Of a stretch of DNA of 24,538 bases, positions 7,806 through 14,428 are shown in pieces. How positions within the stretch are numbered: the stretch's first letter is position 1; each line of letters begins with the position of its first letter. The position numbers and the translations under genes are program-made. The stretch covers positions 1 to 24,538 of the forward strand of contig DDLV01000122.1 in NCBI GenBank assembly GCA_002340325.1, written 5' to 3'. The notes beneath the pieces are model-generated. The model was not told where the DNA came from. It worked only from the letters and a program-made list of their open reading frames with translations, and searched no databases. Source of the stretch: Glaciecola sp. UBA2563. GTDB lineage: Bacteria; Pseudomonadota; Gammaproteobacteria; Enterobacterales; Alteromonadaceae.

Positions 7806-8258
7806 ATGCATTTATCAGAAGAAACATTTAAAACAGTTATAGATTCAACGCCTCTCATCTCTATTGATCTCATTATTCAAGACAACAATGCAAGGTTTTT
7901 ACTTGGTAAACGGGTTAACCGGCCAGCTCAGGGGGATTGGTTTGTACCCGGTGGACGCGTTTTAAAAAACGAGGCTTTAGACGAAGCGTTTACTCGGCTT
8001 TCAAATGTCGAGTTAGGACAAGCCTTTGAACGAAAAGACGCTTTATTTCTGGGCGTCTACGAACATTTTTATGACAACAGTGCTCCTAGCGAGAACATAT
8101 CAACGCATTACATAGTCCTTGGCTATAAATTAGTACTTACACAACCTCTCACTTGCCTACCCGAGCTTCAACATAACAATTACCGTTGGCAAACCGCTGA
8201 CGAAATCCTCAGCAGTGACGACGTACATATCCACACCAAGTGGTACTTCGGCGTTTAA
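7806..8258 (+). CDS. gmm: GDP-mannose mannosyl hydrolase-type Nudix protein
   Basis: Gmm/NudD enzymes hydrolyse GDP-mannose or GDP-glucose to GDP and the free sugar, and may limit nucleotide-sugar pools for surface polysaccharide. The 150-residue product matches the family along its length: STPLISIDLII (14-24), LLGKRVNRPAQGDWFVPGGR (32-51), the modified Nudix segment GGRVLKNEALDEAFTRLSNVELG (49-71, which as in Gmm lacks the standard REUXEE glutamates), and the THYIVLGYKL strand (100-109). The first ATG is used; the ribosome site is weak. Such genes often sit in capsule or O-antigen clusters, but no other polysaccharide gene is here. A strong terminator lies upstream, so it is probably a single-gene unit. 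Confidence 0.88.
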   Translation: MHLSEETFKTVIDSTPLISIDLIIQDNNARFLLGKRVNRPAQGDWFVPGGRVLKNEALDEAFTRLSNVELGQAFERKDALFLGVYEHFYDNSAPSENISTHYIVLGYKLVLTQPLTCLPELQHNNYRWQTADEILSSDDVHIHTKWYFGV

Positions 8259-8368
8259 ATAGGAAAAAAGGAAACAAAATAGTTTCGAGGAATGTTCAAT
8301 AAATCCCACTCCAATACTGCTAAATTTAAATGTGACGAGGTCGATATTCTCTCTATTAAATAGGGAAT

Positions 8369-8453
8369 GATTGTCTTGTATACAGCACTATGAGAAAAAA
8401 CTGCAAATGTTCTTTTCACGCTTTTCGATACTCTCAAGACTGTATACACAATC
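8369..8453. promoter_or_regulatory. Inverted repeat upstream of the FIST/kinase operon (candidate operator)
   Basis: The left arm 8369-8385 reads GATTGTCTTGTATACAG. The right arm 8440-8453 reads CTGTATACACAATC, whose complement is GATTGTGTATACAG. The arms match over 14 bases with one 3-base insertion and are 54 bases apart, in the gap before the FIST gene. They could be paired binding sites for a regulator such as the system's own response regulator, or part of a promoter. This is a sequence observation; the role is inferred. Confidence 0.4.
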
Positions 8454-8487
8454 TTCTTTTAGACATGTAGAGGAAAAACAGATATCC

Positions 8488-9627
8488 ATGCGCGTACAGT
8501 TTTATTCTTCCGAAACTCCCGAAGCATTAAAAGCAGCTATCGAGGAAAGCAACAACGACAATCAATTTCAATCGCACATCGTAATAGCAGGCGATGCCAA
8601 CGATTGGTCAGCAGATGACTTAGATGACTGGCTTAAACAACAAACTATCCCTGTATTTGGTGCAGTGTTTCCGCAAATCATTCATGAAAAAGATAACTAC
8701 GAAAAAGGCTTTATCGTTGTTAGCCTATCAGACGCGTTAGACTGGAAAGTTGTCGATGGCCTTAGCGCAATGGAAAAGGACTACGATGATGACATCGGAG
8801 ATGTGTCTGACGATTGGTCAGACGGTGATACCGACTCCACATTACTCGTGTTCGCTGATGGTATGTCTTCTCGCATTGCGGCGCTTATTGAAGCATTGTT
8901 TTTTAACTTTGGGCTCGATCGAAATTTCGTCGGCGGTGGCGCCGGTTCATTAAGCTTTCAGCAGAAACCGTGTATTTTATGTCCGGATGGTTTCCTGGAA
9001 GACGTCGCTCTTTTGTTGCATATTCCACTCAACAGTGGGGTGGGAGTTGCCCATGGCTGGCAACCGGTCACTGAACAAATTAAAGTGACGAAAAGCGACC
9101 GTAATGTCATCCTCGAACTTGACTACAAAGATGCGTTTGATTATTACAAAAAAATTGTTAATGAACAAAGTGGTCAGTCAATCGGTGTTGACAACTTTTT
9201 TGACATCGCCAAAAGTTACCCGTTCGGCATTGTGAAAATCGATGCCGAAATGGTGGTTAGAGACCCATTAATGCCAACAGAAGATGGTAAAGGGTTGGTT
9301 TGCGTCGGGGAAGTACCGGAGGAATGTTTTGTCAAAATTCTAAAAGGCACACCAGAAAACCTGATTTCTGCTGCAGGCACTGCAAGACAGCTAGCGGAAG
9401 AAGACTGGAACTCTAGGTATGAAGGCAATGCAGAGGCTGGGTTATTTATTGACTGTATTTCACGCGTATTGTTTCTGGAGAATCAAATGGCAGATGAAAT
9501 CGCTAATGTATCCGAAAACCTTCCTTTGTTCGGCGCATTAACACTTGGAGAAATCGCAAACAACGGTACTGACTATCTTGAGTTTTACAATAAAACCGCC
9601 GTGTTATGCATGCTTGGGAAATCATAA
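8488..9627 (+). CDS. nosP: FIST-domain sensor protein (NosP-like)
   Basis: The protein has FIST_N followed by FIST_C architecture. FIST_N covers about residues 20-190, with IVIAGDANDWSADDLDDWL and LLVFADGMSSRIAALIEALF; FIST_C has DAFDYYKKIV, SYPFGIVKID, VVRDPLMPTEDG and ISAAGTARQLAEE. FIST proteins next to a hybrid histidine kinase include NosP, a heme-binding nitric oxide sensor that controls its partner kinase in Pseudomonas, Shewanella, Vibrio and Legionella. The protein is cytoplasmic, with no signal or membrane segment. The frame is open from a TTG at 8371, but the ATG at 8488 begins at the conserved strand (MRVQFYSSETPEALKAAI) and gives 379 residues, about the NosP size. The stop is immediately followed by the kinase ATG. 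FIST is certain in outline. Heme or NO as the ligand is inferred from gene context, because the heme-binding residue cannot be verified by eye. Confidence 0.85.
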   Translation: MRVQFYSSETPEALKAAIEESNNDNQFQSHIVIAGDANDWSADDLDDWLKQQTIPVFGAVFPQIIHEKDNYEKGFIVVSLSDALDWKVVDGLSAMEKDYDDDIGDVSDDWSDGDTDSTLLVFADGMSSRIAALIEALFFNFGLDRNFVGGGAGSLSFQQKPCILCPDGFLEDVALLLHIPLNSGVGVAHGWQPVTEQIKVTKSDRNVILELDYKDAFDYYKKIVNEQSGQSIGVDNFFDIAKSYPFGIVKIDAEMVVRDPLMPTEDGKGLVCVGEVPEECFVKILKGTPENLISAAGTARQLAEEDWNSRYEGNAEAGLFIDCISRVLFLENQMADEIANVSENLPLFGALTLGEIANNGTDYLEFYNKTAVLCMLGKS

Positions 9628-11691
9628 ATGCGGGAGCAAACCTCAGTTGCTACCAATGAAACGGGTATCCTATACGAAATCTCACTGTCAATTGGTTCAA
9701 GTTTAAATTTAGATAAGATGCTAAGGACAGCATTATCAAAAATGCTGCGAGGCCTTAATTGCAATGCAGCTCTTGTCTACAAATATGAAAAGCAAGATGA
9801 CCAAAAGGTCACTTGGTTCAGTCAAATAGCTCTACCAAAAACCGCGAGTCGAAACGACGATATTCAATATATTCTGCAGTCGCTGCATCTACCTGAAGAA
9901 GAAACGCGATTAAGTAGTGTCGAGAAAAACCTCCCATCACATGTGAGCGTTAACAGAAACGAATTATGTTATTTCTTTTATTTAAAAGATTTTGGGGTAC
10001 TTCTCTTAAAAAAATCAGGTGATGAATTTAGTCTGAATATGCTAGCGTCACTGACCAAAATGATGCCGAAGCTTTCCCATGCTTGTCACTCCTGCCTTCA
10101 TGAACAAAACCTACGTGCACAAATGCACGCTGCCGAAGCTGCAAACATCGCAAAAAGTCGTTTTTTGGCGCGGATGAGTCATGAAATCAGAACGCCAATG
10201 AACGGGGTCTTGGGTATGTTAGGGTTGGTATTAAATTCCGATGTGACTCGCGAGCAGCGTGAACACCTGAAACTAGCGGAGTTATCCGCCACCAACCTTC
10301 TTCAAATCATCAACAATATATTGGATCTTTCAAGGATTGAAGCGGGCAAATTCGATGTTGTTGAAGAATGCGTCGACCTCTTTTCATTGTGCGGAACATT
10401 GATGAAATCACTTGCACCGAAAGCATGGGATAACGGACTTCAGATTTCCTATCATCTCGCTCCAAATGTACCGAGATTTATCTTATCTGACGCTTCACGG
10501 ATCAGACAATTACTAAACAACATCGTAGGTAACTCAATTAAATTCACGCATGAAGGTCGCGTGTCGTTGAACATTTGCGTTGACAGTGATGATAGTAACC
10601 AACCAACGATCAAGTTTACGATTAATGACACCGGCATTGGTATCTCAGAAAAAAAATTGAGCACCATCTTTGAGGCGTTTGAGCAAGCCGATGACGGTAT
10701 GAACAGGAAATACGAAGGAACTGGGTTAGGATTAGCCATCACCAAAGACATCGTCAAATCAATGGGCGGTGAAATTAAAGCAGAAAGCGAATTAGGAAAA
10801 GGTTCAAGATTTACGTTTTCGCTTCCCTTGAATGAAATAGAAAACGATACAGAAGCTACTCCATTATCTTCTCTTGATAAAACATATGAGCTGTATTTAA
10901 TTATGGAGGGCGATGCCGCAGAGCTAGAGACATATCAAATGCTCTTGAATGGGTTGCAGTTAACCTACAATCAAATAGCCACGATGAATAAGCTGGATAA
11001 TGCGCTAAATACAACCGCCAACAAAATATTCATTATCGATTACGATCATTTGCCACAAAACATCCAGCTAAATGACGTAGAACATCGACTAGAAAAGGAT
11101 GAGAAAGCAAACGTTATTCGATTTTATTCAAAACACGTATCCGAAAAAGCATGTGAAGAAGTGCGTCGTGATTTGTATAGCTCAATTATTAAGCCTATTG
11201 AAATAGAAGAATTGGCGTCTGTCATACGGCAAAGCGCTAAACCACTTGAAGATAGCGCAAGACATACAACATCAATCAATCATGACACAGTCGATGATAG
11301 CGAATCGCTTAACATACTAGTCGTCGATGATAATGAAATTAATCTTCTTATTGCTACAACAATCCTTGAAGAGTTAGGGCACCAAACGGCAACAGCGCTT
11401 AACGGAGAGGCCTCAATAGACGCTGTGTTTAAGCATAACTTTGATGTCGTATTTATGGACGTTATGATGCCTGTGATGGATGGACTTGAGGCGACGAAGA
11501 AGATAAGGCAAATTGAAGAGGCGAATGGTCACTCGAAAGTACCGATCATTGCAATGACAGCTAACGCAATGCAGGGTGACCGCGAAACTTGCCTTGATGC
11601 AGGCATGGATGGTTATGTGGCAAAACCAATATCGTCGGATGCAGTCGTCAAGGAGATGAATGCAATCCTTTCTAAATTTACAATCGATTAA
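9628..11691 (+). CDS. Soluble hybrid histidine kinase partnered with the FIST sensor
   Basis: This is a cytoplasmic hybrid kinase of 687 residues. Residues 10-150 look like a GAF-type sensory domain. A short helix (LRAQMHAAEAANIAKSRFL) leads into HisKA with the H-box MSHEIRTPMNG (phosphoacceptor His185). The HATPase has its N-box at NNIVGNSIKF, the DTGIGI G1 box near 334 and GTGLGLAI near 364. Residues 420-535 resemble a second receiver that keeps a KP (522-523) but has lost the acidic pair, so it may be a pseudo-receiver. The final receiver (560-685) is intact, with Asp567-Asp568, phosphoacceptor Asp611 in FMDVMMP, and Lys666. There is no Hpt domain, so an outside phosphotransfer protein is expected. 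The ATG follows the FIST stop with no gap, so translation is surely coupled. The kinase is the likely target of the FIST sensor, as NahK is of NosP. Confidence 0.93.
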   Translation: MREQTSVATNETGILYEISLSIGSSLNLDKMLRTALSKMLRGLNCNAALVYKYEKQDDQKVTWFSQIALPKTASRNDDIQYILQSLHLPEEETRLSSVEKNLPSHVSVNRNELCYFFYLKDFGVLLLKKSGDEFSLNMLASLTKMMPKLSHACHSCLHEQNLRAQMHAAEAANIAKSRFLARMSHEIRTPMNGVLGMLGLVLNSDVTREQREHLKLAELSATNLLQIINNILDLSRIEAGKFDVVEECVDLFSLCGTLMKSLAPKAWDNGLQISYHLAPNVPRFILSDASRIRQLLNNIVGNSIKFTHEGRVSLNICVDSDDSNQPTIKFTINDTGIGISEKKLSTIFEAFEQADDGMNRKYEGTGLGLAITKDIVKSMGGEIKAESELGKGSRFTFSLPLNEIENDTEATPLSSLDKTYELYLIMEGDAAELETYQMLLNGLQLTYNQIATMNKLDNALNTTANKIFIIDYDHLPQNIQLNDVEHRLEKDEKANVIRFYSKHVSEKACEEVRRDLYSSIIKPIEIEELASVIRQSAKPLEDSARHTTSINHDTVDDSESLNILVVDDNEINLLIATTILEELGHQTATALNGEASIDAVFKHNFDVVFMDVMMPVMDGLEATKKIRQIEEANGHSKVPIIAMTANAMQGDRETCLDAGMDGYVAKPISSDAVVKEMNAILSKFTID

Positions 11692-11779
11692 CCACCATTT
11701 TTCAACGTCTCAAGTCTACACTTTCAGAATTATCTCTAAAAATCACTAGCTTTCGACTGATTTTCTTACCGATAAAATG

Positions 11780-11808
11780 TTGCAAGGACAATCATCGCAG
11801 GTTTAAAT
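11780..11808 (+). promoter_or_regulatory. Possible sigma-70 promoter of the amidohydrolase gene
   Basis: TTGCAA (11780-11785) and TTAAAT (11803-11808) are 17 bases apart and lie about 40 bases before the gene's ATG. The spacing fits, but the -10 is only a partial match, so confidence is low. Confidence 0.35.
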
Positions 11809-11850
11809 GATAGAACACTTCATTTACTTACCGCTCAAGCATTGACCTAT

Positions 11851-13560
11851 ATGTCCAAAGTCCATTTTGAAACCATTGTGCTTATGTGTTCGCTTATTAT
11901 TTTGTTTGCTTGTCAAAACACTTCAATAACGAGAGAAGCAGAGCACTGCCCACCGTCGGATTTATTGTTGTTGGACACCACCATTTACACAGCAAATGAT
12001 AATGGATGGCGTGCCGAAGCCATTGCTATTCGAAATGACAAAATCGTTTTTGTTGGTAGCAATGAACAGGCGCAAAAATGGCGTTGTGGAAGCAAACGCA
12101 TCGAGTCTCTAGAGAATGCCTATATCTACCCCGGTTTTACTGACGGCCATCAACATTTAGAAGGCGTTGGAAAACGCACCCGAACCCTCAGCCTATTTGG
12201 GATCCCTACGCTCACTCAAACCGTTGAGAAAATAAGGACATTTGCTGAAAATGTTCCAGAAAATAGTTGGGTCCTAGGACGCGGCTGGATTGAACGAGAA
12301 TGGACAGATGAGAAACGGTTTTTAGTCGCTGCCGATGTTGATACCTTTACACAGAACAAGCCGTTATTTATGCCCCGAGCTGATGGCGTATCTGCACTTG
12401 TGAACTCAAAAGCGTTATCAATGGCAGGGATTACCAAAGACACGCCGGATCCCGAGGGTGGCAAGTTTGAGAGAGACGCTAATGGCAACCCCACGGGTTA
12501 CGTTCTTGCGACGGCCATGAATGTTTTCAGAGCCATTATCCCGCAAGATTCGGATGAATATATCAAAGAAAATTTGTGGCGAGGCATGCAGGCTAACGCT
12601 GCATTAGGTTGGACACAAACACATGATGCAGGAATGACCTGGCGCGAAGTCACATTGCTGCGCCAGTTACATCAAGAAAAACAGATGCTACATCGCGTTT
12701 ATGTGGCGGTACCAATCAAGGAAGCGGACTCTCTGATAAACCACGGTGTTGAAAAAAGTGACGATGGATTCTTTGAGCTTCGGGGCATTAAGGTGTTTAT
12801 CGATGGTACATTGGGCTCGCGTGGTGCGGCATTGATAGAACCCTATGCTGATGCTGAACATCGAGGATTTATGAATCGCACCACGAAAGAAGAGTTAATG
12901 CCTGTGTTAGATGCAGCATTGTCTAATGGACTTCAGATAATGACGCATGTTATTGGCGATAGAGCATTGCATGAAACTCTCAACTGGTATCAGGAGGCAT
13001 GGAACAGTCTTCCCCAGCAAGAATGGAAACAAACTGACCTTCGATGGCGATTAGAGCATGCCCAAATTATTCCGATACACGAGCAAAAACGCATGGTCGA
13101 TATGAAAGTATTGCCTTCAATGCAACCAAGCCACGCGATCGGGGATCTGAATTTTGCGCCCTATCGTTTAGGCATGCAAAGGCTCGCCTATTCATACCCT
13201 TGGCAAACTTTGGTTGACAGCGGATTAAAGATAATTGCCGGCTCAGATGCGCCTGTAGAGCTGGGCGATCCTCGTATTGAATTCTATGCGGCTATCACCC
13301 GAGCGCGACTCGATGGCACAAGCGATGAAGGCTGGCACCCAGAACTCGCAGTAACGCGCGAGGATGCATTGCGTATGCTGACCATCTGGCCTGCTTATGG
13401 CGCCTTCCAAGAAACCAGACGTGGGACTATCGAAGTTGGAAAATACGCTGACCTTTCTGTTTTTGACACCGACTTTATGACTGCACCTCCAAGAGACATA
13501 TTAAAAGCGAAAACGCTAATGACGATGGTTGGGGGTAAAATGCTTTACCAAGCAGAATAA
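11851..13560 (+). CDS. Lipid-anchored YtcJ-type amidohydrolase (Amidohydro_3 family)
   Basis: This is a metal-dependent hydrolase of the amidohydrolase superfamily, YtcJ / N-substituted formamide deformylase-like group. Members cleave amide or related C-N bonds, and the substrate here is unknown. From the ATG at 11851 the 569-residue product has a hydrophobic segment ending in the lipobox LFAC (Cys21), so it should be a periplasm-facing lipoprotein. The catalytic core follows: YPGFTDGHQHLEGVG, with the HxH metal pair at His100 and His102, then GTLGSRGAAL, THVIGDRALH, RLEHAQII and the late Asp in AGSDAPVE. It ends with the usual sandwich strand GTIEVGKYADLSVFD. A TTG nine bases upstream is also in frame but less likely. 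The ribosome site is weak. It converges with the CHAT gene, leaving 33 bases between stops. Confidence 0.9.
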   Translation: MSKVHFETIVLMCSLIILFACQNTSITREAEHCPPSDLLLLDTTIYTANDNGWRAEAIAIRNDKIVFVGSNEQAQKWRCGSKRIESLENAYIYPGFTDGHQHLEGVGKRTRTLSLFGIPTLTQTVEKIRTFAENVPENSWVLGRGWIEREWTDEKRFLVAADVDTFTQNKPLFMPRADGVSALVNSKALSMAGITKDTPDPEGGKFERDANGNPTGYVLATAMNVFRAIIPQDSDEYIKENLWRGMQANAALGWTQTHDAGMTWREVTLLRQLHQEKQMLHRVYVAVPIKEADSLINHGVEKSDDGFFELRGIKVFIDGTLGSRGAALIEPYADAEHRGFMNRTTKEELMPVLDAALSNGLQIMTHVIGDRALHETLNWYQEAWNSLPQQEWKQTDLRWRLEHAQIIPIHEQKRMVDMKVLPSMQPSHAIGDLNFAPYRLGMQRLAYSYPWQTLVDSGLKIIAGSDAPVELGDPRIEFYAAITRARLDGTSDEGWHPELAVTREDALRMLTIWPAYGAFQETRRGTIEVGKYADLSVFDTDFMTAPPRDILKAKTLMTMVGGKMLYQAE

Positions 13561-13593
13561 ATGTAACTGGGATTACAATAGTGGCCCGTGCAA

Positions 13594-14385
13594 TCACGGT
13601 TCAATCTTTATTTGTCCCGAACCCAACATTCGATATGCGTGAAGAATATGGTTTCGTTCTGTTTTATCAAGCTTGCGTATCGATTCTAACAGTAGAGTTC
13701 TTATGTCAGAAATACCCTTTGTGTTATAAGCGCAAAGCAAAGCATTAGAAAAAGCTTCATTAACTTCAGTATTCACTGGCTGTGCGGAAGCAAGTAGTGC
13801 TTTTGTATTTTGGCTAAGATACCAATATAGGCCGATAGGGCATTGATTTTCTCTCAGCGCACACAATGTGTTGCACGTTAACCAGATTGTGAGTTCAAGC
13901 GGCAAAGTGCGCTGTATCGTTTGAAGGTGAGATACATGTAAATGCCCATATCCTCGCAAATAATTAGGTTCTGCATGTCCCCAGTAAATCCAGGCACTTA
14001 AATCTCGGTGCAGAAATCTTAGAAGTTCAACACCATCGTGATCGCCAGGATGAAATTCAGTACAACCGATTGTTTTCCAATCCGACATTAAATCTACATG
14101 GGGACGACTGTATTGGGATGTCAGTAGCGTTTTAGAGCATTTCCAAACGTTTTCAGTGTTCAATTCAAAACATCTTACAGAACACAATGTATTGTCAATG
14201 AATAGCTGTGGCAGCTGTCCATTGGATAATAACTGCCGCAACTCATTTTCAGACATTGATAAAATAGCGTAATGATCTTTATCTGATATATGTTTGGCGA
14301 TGGCATCAGTGCTAGATTGTTTTTCAGATAAATAAATGGGCGTGACGCGTGCCACGCCTTCATTATCAATAACAGTTACGTCCAT
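13594..14385 (-). CDS. Predicted CHAT-type caspase-like cysteine protease
   Basis: This 263-residue cytoplasmic protein has no signal peptide, membrane helix or TPR repeats. Its second half carries the CHAT/caspase-like layout: a hydrophobic strand ending in Gly-His (AWIYWGHAEP, His137), a strand ending in Cys (LELTIWLTCNTL, Cys171) about 34 residues later, then IGLYWYL, KALLASAQPV, a helix like the CHAT EAFSNALL stretch, and a final helix (LLLESIRKL). The Gly-His and Cys would form the protease dyad. The first 110 residues are not recognised and could bind a partner. It lies 43 bases downstream of the helical-repeat/HELTH gene on the same strand and is probably co-transcribed with it. Known CHAT proteases are often activated by a partner and cut a neighbouring gene's product, for example Craspase and gasdermin systems. 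That role is inference here. No clear Shine-Dalgarno site precedes the ATG. Confidence 0.68.
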   Translation of the reverse strand: MDVTVIDNEGVARVTPIYLSEKQSSTDAIAKHISDKDHYAILSMSENELRQLLSNGQLPQLFIDNTLCSVRCFELNTENVWKCSKTLLTSQYSRPHVDLMSDWKTIGCTEFHPGDHDGVELLRFLHRDLSAWIYWGHAEPNYLRGYGHLHVSHLQTIQRTLPLELTIWLTCNTLCALRENQCPIGLYWYLSQNTKALLASAQPVNTEVNEAFSNALLCAYNTKGISDIRTLLLESIRKLDKTERNHILHAYRMLGSGQIKIEP

Positions 14386-14428
14386 GTAATAAACGTCATA
14401 AGCTAGATTTGCATCTATTGATTTACAA

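Noticed and set aside
8371..8487. TTG-initiated N-terminal extension of the FIST protein
   Set aside because: The extra 39 residues lack family similarity and cover the inverted repeat, and the ATG at 8488 starts at the conserved strand.
13586..13599. CCGTG-CAAT-CACGG hairpin between the amidohydrolase and CHAT genes
   Set aside because: The stem is only five bases, overlaps the CHAT stop codon and has no T-tract on either strand, so it is not supported as a terminator.
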